Shown here in pieces: positions 1 to 7,120 of a stretch of 17,555 nt of DNA. Source of the stretch: GCA-2746235 sp049609225. GTDB taxonomy: Bacteria > Planctomycetota > UBA1135. Each line of letters opens with the position of its first letter. The stretch's first letter is position 1. Location: positions 1 to 17,555 of the forward strand of contig JBMYYH010000063.1 in assembly GCA_049609225.1 (NCBI GenBank), given 5' to 3'. The notes below the pieces were generated by a model. It had not been told where the DNA came from and made no database searches. It saw only the letters and a list, made by a program, of their open reading frames with translations. A program made the translations under genes and the position numbers.

Positions 1-4
1 GTGG

Positions 5-22
5 AAGACGAAGCTTCGTCTT
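5..22. terminator. Perfect 18-bp palindrome next to a stop codon; possible terminator
   Basis: AAGACGAAGCTTCGTCTT reads identically on both strands. As RNA it could fold as a 7-bp stem with an AGCT loop. It lies 3 nt beyond the stop codon of the minus-strand FG-GAP gene, so it could end that transcript. No U-run follows on the minus strand within the window, and the window edge hides what converges from the left. A protein-binding palindrome is the alternative reading. Confidence 0.35.
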
Positions 23-25
23 GGA

Positions 26-1267
26 CTAGGGGATCACGCGACCGGAAATGATGCCGGGTGCGTGACGACCAGGGAGGTCGCCGCCTGCGGGTGAGCCGAT
101 CAAGACCTTAACCTGCCCGGCGGTAGAGCTGGGTGAATACGCGACCGACCAGCCGAAGCCATCATCTCCTTCGTTCGGCGGGAAGCTCGCGAGAACGGTG
201 CCATCTTTGCCGCTGAAGATCTCGGCACCACCACCAGGGTTGTGCAGATTCTGGTTCTCCCATTCGCCGGGATGGCCGAGCAGATAATCGGGATGGCCAT
301 CTTGATTGATGTCGCCGGCACGAGAGAGCGCATGACCATATCCGGCTTTCGCGGCACCGGCCGGGCCTTGATGGCGTCGGATGATGGTGCGCGTGGTTGG
401 GGTGAACACCCAAACCAAGTCGCTACAGGGCTCTCCGATCAGGACATCACGCAGGCCATCGCCGTTGACATCTCCAGCACCCTTGACGGTGAAACCGAAA
501 CGGGTGAGGGGCCGAGAACCCCGCACATGGGAGATCGGCTGCAGGTCTTGGCCTCGCACGATGACGACTTCGCCTCTTTCATTTGCTGCAAAGGGTGCCC
601 CGATGATGATCTCGGGGATGCCGTCGCCGGTGACATCACCGATGGCGGACATCGAAGTGCCGAAGCGGGCATAACTGGTCTGGCCTTGTTTGGATGCGAT
701 CAGGCTGCCGTCGGTACCGGAGTAGAGGTAGACCGCGCCACGGAAGAACTGCTCCTCCGGCGCGGCGACCAACAGATCGTGCACGCCATCCCCATTCACA
801 TCCGGCACGCTGGTCAGACGCAATCCAAAGGCCGCATAAGGGACCGTACCGTCGATGCGATGCATCAGATTGCCGGTCTTGCCGCTCCAGATATAGACCG
901 ATCCACCTTCCGTCGCGCCGAAATGCGCATTACGGGCACCGGCGGCATAGTCGCGGTAACCATCGCCATTGAAATCGCCGGTGGAAGTGGCGTACTCCCC
1001 AAGACGCGCGCGAGGACTGGGTCCATCGTGGCGTCGGATCAAGGCTTGGGTGGCGCCATCGTAGATATAGACGGAACCAGAGTTGTTGCCTTGATGATCG
1101 GAGCAGAAGGCTGAGCTTCCGAACTCAGCGACGCCATCGCCGTTGATGTCATCGAGGAAGAAGACCGACATACCGAGACCATCCCAATGGTTGGGATTGC
1201 TCAAGTCGAAATCCGTGCCGGCAGTCTGCGCGGCGAGTGCAACAAGAATGGGGGTGAACAGAAGCAT
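26..1267 (-). CDS. Secreted FG-GAP repeat (integrin-alpha-like) beta-propeller protein
   Basis: The product is about 413 residues, starting with a hydrophobic N-terminus (MLLFTPILVALAAQ) that looks like a short signal peptide. The rest is seven consecutive FG-GAP-type repeats. Most open with a FG or YG pair, and six carry a calcium-binding loop of the D-x-N/T-x-D-G type (DINGDG, DFNGDG, DVNGDG, DVTGDG, DVNGDG, DINQDG). The seventh keeps the FG start but has lost the loop. Seven blades make one closed propeller, so the gene appears complete. In known families this fold mediates Ca-dependent binding or adhesion; no catalytic motif is visible. An in-frame GTG directly precedes the ATG at 1267, and ATG is preferred. 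The VOC gene lies 69 nt upstream on the same strand. Function beyond surface binding is unknown. Confidence 0.87.
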   Translation of the reverse strand: MLLFTPILVALAAQTAGTDFDLSNPNHWDGLGMSVFFLDDINGDGVAEFGSSAFCSDHQGNNSGSVYIYDGATQALIRRHDGPSPRARLGEYATSTGDFNGDGYRDYAAGARNAHFGATEGGSVYIWSGKTGNLMHRIDGTVPYAAFGLRLTSVPDVNGDGVHDLLVAAPEEQFFRGAVYLYSGTDGSLIASKQGQTSYARFGTSMSAIGDVTGDGIPEIIIGAPFAANERGEVVIVRGQDLQPISHVRGSRPLTRFGFTVKGAGDVNGDGLRDVLIGEPCSDLVWVFTPTTRTIIRRHQGPAGAAKAGYGHALSRAGDINQDGHPDYLLGHPGEWENQNLHNPGGGAEIFSGKDGTVLASFPPNEGDDGFGWSVAYSPSSTAGQVKVLIGSPAGGDLPGRHAPGIISGRVIP

Positions 1268-1336
1268 CACAGATAGACGTGGGTGCAGGGCGGGGGGAGC
1301 CCTTCAGATTTTAACCGAATTACGATTTCCTAGGGT

Positions 1337-1738
1337 TCAGAAACCGGAGACGTCGCCCGGTTCCCAGAACTCGAGGCGATTGCCTTCTGGATCTCGCGCC
1401 CAGAAGAATTTGCCCTCATCATGCGATTCCAGCGGCTCAAGGGGAATTCCGACGCTTTCGAGTTTGTCTCGTAAGGCCTGCGCATCTTCGACGCGGAAGT
1501 TCACCCGATATTCCCGTCGCCCCTCTGGCAGTGGCTCTTCCGCCTGAAAAATGGAGAACACGGTGAAGACCTTGTCTCCCGGATTCTCAAGGTCCCCTGC
1601 GGCGAAGCTCAGATAGTGGGTCTTGCCCTCATTGAAACTATCGAAAGCCAAACCGAAATGCGCGACATACCAATCACGCAGAGCCGCCGCATCGTTGCTG
1701 TAGATGAAGACACCGCCGAATCCTTTGAGGTCTGCCAT
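1337..1738 (-). CDS. VOC-superfamily (glyoxalase/bleomycin-resistance-like) protein
   Basis: The product is 133 residues, the usual size for a single-chain VOC protein with two beta-alpha-beta-beta-beta modules. Module 1 begins GGVFIYSNDAAALRDWY and continues through THYLSF. Module 2 begins YRVNFRVEDAQALRDKL and ends with the typical FFWARDPEGNRLEFWEP, where Glu123 matches the usual last metal ligand and His41 may be another. The first-strand ligand position is not His or Glu, so metal use and a true glyoxalase I reaction are uncertain. Family members include dioxygenases, isomerases and antibiotic-binding proteins, and the substrate cannot be told here. The start at 1738 is chosen because the same frame continues open upstream only as an antisense shadow of the CDF gene. 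No signal peptide is seen, so it is cytosolic. Confidence 0.85.
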   Translation of the reverse strand: MADLKGFGGVFIYSNDAAALRDWYVAHFGLAFDSFNEGKTHYLSFAAGDLENPGDKVFTVFSIFQAEEPLPEGRREYRVNFRVEDAQALRDKLESVGIPLEPLESHDEGKFFWARDPEGNRLEFWEPGDVSGF

Positions 1739-1777
1739 ACCTGCGATTGTAGGCCGACGTCGATAGAGTAGGGGCGG
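1739..1777. promoter_or_regulatory. 39-bp divergent promoter region with palindrome and -10-like box
   Basis: This is the whole space between the VOC start and the CDF transporter start, so it must serve both directions unless transcription begins inside a gene. It holds the palindrome CGACGTCG at 1755-1762. On the minus strand it holds TACAAT at 1746-1751, a five-of-six match to a sigma-70 -10 box. Only 7 nt separate that box from the VOC ATG, which would give a nearly leaderless mRNA. No good -35 box is visible. On the plus strand, AGGGGCGG just before the CDF ATG could act as a ribosome-binding site. Confidence 0.35.
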
Positions 1778-2692
1778 ATGGCCGCTTCCAGCTCCAAGTT
1801 CATCATCTACGCTGCCCTCATCGGCAACGCCCTGATCTCCGTGACGAAGTTCGCGGCGGCCATGATTTCCGGCAGTTCGGCGATGCTGTCCGAAGGCATC
1901 CACTCTCTGGTGGATACCGGCAACCAGGTACTGCTGCTCTATGGCCTGAAGCGCGCCGCGAAACCCGCGGATGAGCAGTTCCCCTTCGGTCACGGCAAGG
2001 AGATCTACTTCTGGAGCTTCGTGGTCGCGATCCTGATCTTCGCGGTCGGTGCTGGCATCTCCCTGTACGAGGGCATCATCCACCTGCAGCATCCGGCGGA
2101 AATGGATTCCGTCATGATCAACTACATCGTGCTTGGCCTGGCGTTGGTGTTTGAGGGAGTGGTGTGGGCGATTGCGATCCGCGAGTTCTGCCGCGTGAAG
2201 GGCAAACGCGGTTTCCTCGAGGCGGTGAAGCACGGCAAGGATCCGTCGATCTTCGTGGTGGTGTTCGAGGATTCGGCCGCCATGCTTGGTCTCATCGTGG
2301 CCCTGTTCGGTGTGATGGGAAGTCATCTGCTGGGCTTGTGGTGGGCGGATGGTGCGGCTTCGATTGTGATTGGTCTGATTCTGGCCGGTACGGCCATCTG
2401 GTTGGCCTATGAAACCAAGAGCCTGCTGATCGGCGAGGCGGCGCACCCCGAAGAGGTGGAAGGGATTCGTGAGCTGATCAGTGCTTACCCCGAAGTCACC
2501 AAGGTCAATGAAGTGCTCACCATGCACATGGGGCCGGACTTCGTGCTCGCCAACCTCAGTGTTAATTTTGAGGACGATTTGCCGACGGGCGACCTGGAGC
2601 AAGCCATCTTGAGGATGGATGCCGGGATCAAGCATCTGTATCCACTGGTCAAGCGTGTGTTTATTGAGGCGGAACCTCAAAACCAAGCTTGA
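1778..2692 (+). CDS. Cation diffusion facilitator transporter, ZnT9 (SLC30A9)-like
   Basis: The product is 304 residues with about six hydrophobic segments, the CDF layout for proton-coupled efflux of Zn or related divalent metals. Family marks are SEGIHSLVDTGNQ in the second helix (His42-x3-Asp46, half of the transport site) and the FGHGKEIYFWS loop-helix (70-80). In the fifth helix the usual H-x3-D is replaced by FEDSAAMLG (Glu164-Asp165). This matches what I recall of the human SLC30A9 subgroup (LLEDTAAVLG), and DGAASIVIG (191-199) is also similar. The C-terminal cytoplasmic domain (about 220-300) carries no His-rich loop. The ATG at 1778 is preceded by an AGGGGCGG purine run. A helix-turn-helix gene follows after 31 nt and may be co-transcribed. 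Metal identity cannot be read from sequence. Confidence 0.9.
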   Translation: MAASSSKFIIYAALIGNALISVTKFAAAMISGSSAMLSEGIHSLVDTGNQVLLLYGLKRAAKPADEQFPFGHGKEIYFWSFVVAILIFAVGAGISLYEGIIHLQHPAEMDSVMINYIVLGLALVFEGVVWAIAIREFCRVKGKRGFLEAVKHGKDPSIFVVVFEDSAAMLGLIVALFGVMGSHLLGLWWADGAASIVIGLILAGTAIWLAYETKSLLIGEAAHPEEVEGIRELISAYPEVTKVNEVLTMHMGPDFVLANLSVNFEDDLPTGDLEQAILRMDAGIKHLYPLVKRVFIEAEPQNQA

Positions 2693-2723
2693 ATAGCGCA
2701 GCGCCGTTGCCAATAATCAGGCC

Positions 2724-3440
2724 ATGTTGGCCCCGACCCTTGGCACCGGCACCTTGTCCCTCGAGGCACGTGTGGTCGCGGCTGGGGGTACCACGGAGTT
2801 GGTGCTGCAGCGGCGTCTGGAGCTTGTGGCCGAAGCAGTCAGCGAACGCTACACCGAGATCTTGAGCGGTGCGATTGAGGTGGGCGAAGGCGGGCATCTG
2901 TTCCTCCAAGTGGATTTGGAAGCCGCGCCACGAGGGTTATTGGATGGGGCCGCACGTCTGGTCGAGATGATCTGTGAGTTGACGCTACGTCTGACTCCGA
3001 TTCGATGCCGCTTCGCCCTGATCCCGCAAGTGCAGGAAGACAGCGCCAAGATACGTAAACGTTCTGCGATGTGGGTGGATCACGCTTTTGAGGAAGCGCA
3101 GCAGCAGCGTTTGTTCCTTGCCGCGCATGGATTCGGGGATCTGGAAGACCGCAGCCTTACCGGAGTCTTCGCCGGAATCGGTGTCCTGCTTTGGGGTTGG
3201 ACCGAACGTCAAGCGCAGTTCGTGCGCGCAGTCCTGCGGGATGGCGTGGTCGAGGTGCTGGAGGGCGAGCGTCCGGCGATGCGATTCCTGCCGGAACGGA
3301 AGCGTCGCGAGATTGCGGCGGCGTTCAAGGTGAGTCCGTCGGTCGTCACGGAATGCCTGCAGGCCGCGAAGGTCAAACGCTTCCGCTACGAAGTCTGGGC
3401 GGCAGCCGACATGATGCGGCGTGTGCTCGACAACGACTAA
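2724..3440 (+). CDS. Helix-turn-helix protein, possibly a divergent SatD-family member
   Basis: The product is 238 residues and soluble, with no signal peptide. The N-terminal 150 residues are an alpha/beta region I do not firmly recognise. It has an LTLRLTPIRCRFALIPQ strand followed by a paired-helix segment. After GVLLWGWTERQAQFVRAVL comes a C-terminal helix-turn-helix (about 194-216, KRREIAAAFKVSPSVVTECLQAA) of the sigma-region-4/LuxR type. The order and length resemble SatD-family proteins, which also end in a WTERQ-type helix plus HTH. The acidic GDEFQ-like and glycine-rich motifs I associate with SatD are not evident, so the assignment is weak. It lies 31 nt after the CDF transporter in the same direction, so local regulation is possible. 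No metal-sensing Cys/His cluster is visible. Confidence 0.75.
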   Translation: MLAPTLGTGTLSLEARVVAAGGTTELVLQRRLELVAEAVSERYTEILSGAIEVGEGGHLFLQVDLEAAPRGLLDGAARLVEMICELTLRLTPIRCRFALIPQVQEDSAKIRKRSAMWVDHAFEEAQQQRLFLAAHGFGDLEDRSLTGVFAGIGVLLWGWTERQAQFVRAVLRDGVVEVLEGERPAMRFLPERKRREIAAAFKVSPSVVTECLQAAKVKRFRYEVWAAADMMRRVLDND

Positions 3441-3460
3441 GGTGTGCCGCGTTTTTGGCG

Positions 3461-4768
3461 CTAGTCCTTTTGGGTCGCGCCGGTGTGTCCATCCACTTTC
3501 GCGGATTCTTCGGCGGCTTCGGCTTCGGCCAACAAAGTCTCGATCAAGTCGATGTAGGCAGCACGCAGTCGTTCATGCTCCTTGCCGGTGGCAGGTCCTG
3601 CAAAACCGGAATGAATCGCGCGTGGATTGCCTTCGTGATCCAAGAAGATCGCCGTCGGATAGGACTTTATGCGATCGATCGCGGGAAAGGACTTCTGCGC
3701 GCCGGTCTTATCCGCAGTGCCGGCCAGCAGCACCGGGTACTGCAGATCATGCCGCTCGCGGAATCGTGCAACCTGTTTGCGGTCGCGCTCTTGTTCGCCA
3801 GTGAGTTCAAAGGCCAAGCCGATGATGCCAAGCCCGCGTTCGGCATAGCGCGCATGCAGTTCCGACCACAGCACCGCCTCATCATTGCAGTTGGGGCACC
3901 AACTCCCGAACACGCTGAGGATGGTTACCTTGCCGCGTAGTTGCGGATCGCCTAGAGAGCGCGATCTGCCATCGGCATCGGGGTAACGCAGAGTGTCGAG
4001 ATCGATGTCGGGATTCCAATGAACCTCATCGAAACTATCCGGCAGCGAAATGTTGGGGGAGTAGGTGGCGGACCAGGTCTCGTGCCAGCTATCCGAGGAC
4101 CAGAAATCGCCCTGCAAGGTGCGGTCCGCGGAGAGCGTCGCGCGGAACAGGAAGGCGTGGGCACCATCGAAGCAGGAAAGCTGCAACAGCGGGCCATCAT
4201 GACGCCCGGCCAGATAGCGGTAATCCCCAAGCGTGGTCAGGAAGGTGCCTTGGACGCGATGATCCTCGCCTTCCTCAAAAACCCCAACCGCAAGATCTTC
4301 ACTGGACTCGAACTGCACGGCCCAGCGTCCCTCGAAGTTGGAGTTGCCGGTGGCATCGTGATCAAACTGCTCCCCGGGACGTGCCGGCTGTGGGTGAAAC
4401 CGATGCCCCTTCCCAGCAACTGCATGAAAGGGCATCTCAACCCAGCGATCCAAGCCCCGACGCTTGCGCCAAGTGCCATCCAAGCGCGAACCCTCAAGGC
4501 TGACTTGCGCGCGGATTTCGGAATCATAGTGCGGCATCGCGAAGACCAACTCGCTGGTCGCGTGATCCCACCGCGTTTCCGGGACGGCAATTCGTTCCTC
4601 GCCGTTGATCCAATGCACCTGCCAGTTCCCCGGCTCACCGTTCATCTCGATCCCGAAGGGCAGTTCTCCACCTGGGCTATCCAGCCAGGCGCGGTAGTGC
4701 CCCTGCCCGAGGGCGGGAGTGCCGTCGGGCAAGGTGAGTTGAGCGGCGAGCAGGAGCGCCAGCAGCAT
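3461..4768 (-). CDS. Secreted TlpA/ResA-type thioredoxin-fold protein with a large N-terminal region
   Basis: The product is 435 residues with a short hydrophobic N-terminus (MLLALLLAAQ), consistent with export. Residues about 15-245 are beta-rich and not recognised. They resemble the N-terminal lipocalin-like regions sometimes fused to TlpA domains. The C-terminal domain (about 250-415) is TlpA/ResA-like: VTILSVFGSWCPNCNDE gives a WCPNC redox pair (Cys291/Cys294), and SYPTAIFLD supplies the cis-Pro at 371. Family members reduce or exchange disulfides outside the membrane, for instance in cytochrome maturation or stress defence. The ATG is 4 nt after the subtilisin stop with no Shine-Dalgarno site, so translation is probably coupled. 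One inference is that it keeps a secreted partner's thiols in order. The Glu/Ala-rich C-terminal tail looks disordered. Confidence 0.87.
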   Translation of the reverse strand: MLLALLLAAQLTLPDGTPALGQGHYRAWLDSPGGELPFGIEMNGEPGNWQVHWINGEERIAVPETRWDHATSELVFAMPHYDSEIRAQVSLEGSRLDGTWRKRRGLDRWVEMPFHAVAGKGHRFHPQPARPGEQFDHDATGNSNFEGRWAVQFESSEDLAVGVFEEGEDHRVQGTFLTTLGDYRYLAGRHDGPLLQLSCFDGAHAFLFRATLSADRTLQGDFWSSDSWHETWSATYSPNISLPDSFDEVHWNPDIDLDTLRYPDADGRSRSLGDPQLRGKVTILSVFGSWCPNCNDEAVLWSELHARYAERGLGIIGLAFELTGEQERDRKQVARFRERHDLQYPVLLAGTADKTGAQKSFPAIDRIKSYPTAIFLDHEGNPRAIHSGFAGPATGKEHERLRAAYIDLIETLLAEAEAAEESAKVDGHTGATQKD

Positions 4769-4772
4769 GGTG

Positions 4773-6566
4773 CTAGTTCAAGGTCAACGCCGCGACGTTG
4801 GTGTATCCACCACCCACGGCCGACATGTAAGTGAGCTCACCGACGGCATAGCCGATGGTGCGTCCAGCTAAGGCCGGGTTGCTCGGCAGTGCGAAGGTCT
4901 GCATTTCGATGCCACCGGTTGGAATGACTCCTGCTGCAGTCCGTGCAATCGGACCGAGGTAAAGGAATCCGAAAGGAGCCACATGCGAAGTGCTGGTTGC
5001 CAGCGAACGCGAGAACAGCAGGTTGTAGGGATCACCTGCAGTGCCCGTCAGCGTGACATCGACGCTTCCGCCAGGAACCAAGTTGCCAGCGAAGTCGAGC
5101 GTGGGAACACCCAGCGAGTCGAAGGCTGCACGTACATCAGGACGTGGGCCGATGTAGTTACCACCGGTCTGCGGCGTGCCCGTGGCCGTCAGCAAGGAGC
5201 GTAAAGCCAAAGGAGCGATTTCGGTCTCGAAGGTTTCTCGGTAGACCCCCATGACCATCATGCCGGCGCCGGTCGCGATGGGCGTGGCGCTGGAAGTGCC
5301 GGAGAAGGCTGCGGTGTATTCGGTGGTCGGGCCACTGCCGAAGTGGAGATCGCCATAACCCGTAGTCGTGACGTTCTGTCCCCAACCATGGACATCCAAG
5401 CGGCTGCCGTAGTTCGAGAACCAAGCGGTGACCAGGTTGGCGCCATCGGAAGCACCGACCATCACGGCACCGGAGTCGCGCACGTTGCGGTCGAAGGCAC
5501 CACCATAAACGCCACTATCCAGGTTGTTGGAGCCGTTGCCCGCTGCGGCGAAGACATGAATGCCATTGGCCGTTGCGGTCTGAATCGTCGCGAAGGAGCC
5601 TGGATCGTATTCGCATGGGAAAGGTCCAGGAGGAGTGCCGTAACACTGCACTTCCAAGACCACCACATCACCGGCGGAGGCCGCATTGATCGCATTGGCG
5701 ATGGCGGTCGGAACGTTGGACCCACTACCGAGGTGCGAGGACATGACCACATCGGCTTCCGGCACGATGCCGTGCACGCCGATGCCGTTGTCTTCACCGA
5801 CCAATTCACCCAGCACAGCCGTACCGTGATCCCAAGGATAGGGAGCAGGCGTCAGGCCGACGAAGTTGTTCAAGGAAGCATGCGCGATGTCTTCATGATC
5901 ATCCGTCCAGCCTGTTTCAACATCCGCGATCAGGATGCCTTCACCGCGGCTACCACTGAACCATTGGCCATAATCTGCGTCCACACCCAAGGGGGCGGCT
6001 TCGCGGTAATCCTGGCTGCCGGTGAAATCGGGAGAGCCCAGCAACGGCGGAGGTTGTGGTGCGAAGGCAGGATTGACGAAAGGCGCGATCGGCGGCGCCA
6101 TCGGATCCTCTACGGTGCCGGTGGGGTAGGCGATCTCGACGATGTCATAGGCATTGAGGCGATCGCAAGTCACGCCCATCGCTTCCTTGTGCGCAAGTTC
6201 AATGCGGAAGAACAGGTTGAGGTCATGCAGGCGCTTGCCACTCTTCTGTTCACCTGAAACTCGCCAGGCCTCCAAAGTCTCGGCGGGTAAATCGATCAAG
6301 CGTTCCTGCTTCAAGGCGACTTCGGCGAGGATCGCGTTGATCTCGGTGCCGTCCACATGCTGGAACACGCCATCTTCGAGATGCACTCCCGAATCGTGGC
6401 GGAACTTCACCACCATCGTGGTGCCGTGATAAACAGGATGCACGATGGTGGTCGCCGGCTTGGCGCGCAGCGGTGCGAGTTTCTGTGTGGCATCTGCTTG
6501 TGCTGCAGCGTTCAGAGCTGGTGCAGCCAGCAGGAAGGGTAAAAGAGGGAGAAGGGTATGTTTCAT
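4773..6566 (-). CDS. Secreted subtilisin-family (S8) serine protease
   Basis: The product is 597 residues. The start at 6566 is chosen because it begins a clear signal peptide (MKHTLLPLLPFLLAAPALNA); the open frame further upstream encodes low-complexity, non-homologous sequence. Residues about 25-200 are probably a pro-region. The S8 catalytic domain has Asp215 (ILIADVETGW), His247 (WDHGTAVLGEL), oxyanion Asn344 (AAAGNGSNN) and Ser425 (FSGTSSATP), so all catalytic residues are present. Residues about 488-597 form a beta-rich tail (LDFAGNLVPGGSVDVTLTG onward to a TNVAALTLN end), like those on secreted planctomycete enzymes; a related tail ends the arylsulfotransferase at 10233-11786. It is first in a two-gene run with the TlpA-like gene. 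Natural substrates are unknown; extracellular protein digestion is the default. Confidence 0.93.
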   Translation of the reverse strand: MKHTLLPLLPFLLAAPALNAAAQADATQKLAPLRAKPATTIVHPVYHGTTMVVKFRHDSGVHLEDGVFQHVDGTEINAILAEVALKQERLIDLPAETLEAWRVSGEQKSGKRLHDLNLFFRIELAHKEAMGVTCDRLNAYDIVEIAYPTGTVEDPMAPPIAPFVNPAFAPQPPPLLGSPDFTGSQDYREAAPLGVDADYGQWFSGSRGEGILIADVETGWTDDHEDIAHASLNNFVGLTPAPYPWDHGTAVLGELVGEDNGIGVHGIVPEADVVMSSHLGSGSNVPTAIANAINAASAGDVVVLEVQCYGTPPGPFPCEYDPGSFATIQTATANGIHVFAAAGNGSNNLDSGVYGGAFDRNVRDSGAVMVGASDGANLVTAWFSNYGSRLDVHGWGQNVTTTGYGDLHFGSGPTTEYTAAFSGTSSATPIATGAGMMVMGVYRETFETEIAPLALRSLLTATGTPQTGGNYIGPRPDVRAAFDSLGVPTLDFAGNLVPGGSVDVTLTGTAGDPYNLLFSRSLATSTSHVAPFGFLYLGPIARTAAGVIPTGGIEMQTFALPSNPALAGRTIGYAVGELTYMSAVGGGYTNVAALTLN

Positions 6567-6694
6567 TCCGAGGGGTTTTGAGCCTGTGGGAGTATCTTTG
6601 CAGGATAACGGAGGATTGTTACTTGCAAGAGAGGAATGGCGGGGAATACCGTGTGCGCCGGCCCTAGCCGACACCCCCAGCCCTATTCCACCCC
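6567..6694. promoter_or_regulatory. 128-bp divergent spacer between protease and globin genes
   Basis: This is the largest non-coding stretch in the window. It lies between two divergently read genes and so should hold promoters for both. On the minus strand TTGCAA (6629-6634) followed 15 nt later by TATCCT is a weak sigma-70-like pair for the protease, with a shorter spacer than usual. I see no convincing box for the globin direction. Nothing coding, no strong hairpin and no repeats were found. Confidence 0.35.
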
Positions 6695-7111
6695 TTGACC
6701 GTCCCTCAGGCTCAGTGCTTTCATGACAGCTATGCGCGCTGTCGTGCGCAGCCACATTTCTTACCGCGCTTTTACGAGCGCTTCTTGGGCAAAGGCGAAC
6801 GCATCGCGAGTCGTTTTGAGGGTGTGGATATGGAGCGCCAGCAACGGATGTTGCGGGCTTCCTTGGAGTTGGTGATTCTGGCCGCGACTTCCGGAATCGA
6901 TCCGGGATACTTCCTGGCGCAGATGGCCAGGCGTCATGCGCGTAACCAGTACAACATTCCGCCGGCACTCTACGCCGATTGGCTCGGTGCCCTGTTGGAA
7001 ACCGCTGCGGAATGCGATCCCAGTTTCGATGAAGAGGCCCATCAAGTGTGGGTCGATGTCATGTCGATCGGCATCCGATACATGATCTCCCAGTATGGAG
7101 CGCAGGACTAA
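6695..7111 (+). CDS. Single-domain globin
   Basis: The product is 138 residues, within the single-domain globin range, with no signal peptide. Phe41 (SRFEGVD) fits the invariant CD1 phenylalanine packing against haem. His81 (RRHARNQYNIPP) fits the proximal F8 histidine that binds haem iron. The helix YADWLGALLETAAECDP and the final AWVDVMSIGI-like segment match globin G and H helices. It resembles single-domain sensor-type or flavohaemoglobin-like bacterial globins more than truncated ones. The start is taken as TTG at 6695: the frame opens at 6668, and there is no in-frame ATG until codon 46, which would remove half the fold. No Shine-Dalgarno site is evident. It leads a tight run with the M60 peptidase (9 nt gap). 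Ligand (O2, NO, sulfide) and role are unknown. Confidence 0.8.
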   Translation: MTVPQAQCFHDSYARCRAQPHFLPRFYERFLGKGERIASRFEGVDMERQQRMLRASLELVILAATSGIDPGYFLAQMARRHARNQYNIPPALYADWLGALLETAAECDPSFDEEAHQVWVDVMSIGIRYMISQYGAQD

Positions 7112-7120
7112 GGTAGGTTC

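Noticed and set aside
242..1114. 290-codon plus-strand frame inside the FG-GAP gene.
   Set aside because: It is an antisense shadow of a repeat protein with clear FG-GAP motifs; its own translation shows no domain.
1739..2713. Minus-strand open frame extending the VOC protein upstream by 325 codons.
   Set aside because: It lies antisense to the well-supported CDF gene, and its translation is rich in His, Arg and Asp with no recognisable fold; VOC homology begins at 1738.
3191..4834. Plus-strand frames (3191-3940 and 4019-4834) across the HTH and TlpA-like genes.
   Set aside because: They overlap motif-bearing genes (HTH, WCPNC), and their translations are low-complexity shadows.
5343..6257. 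304-codon plus-strand frame inside the protease gene.
   Set aside because: It is antisense to the S8 catalytic domain, with no motif or ribosome-binding site of its own.
6567..6968. Upstream extension of the S8 protease frame.
   Set aside because: It overlaps the globin gene, is composition-biased, and would bury the signal peptide that starts at 6566.
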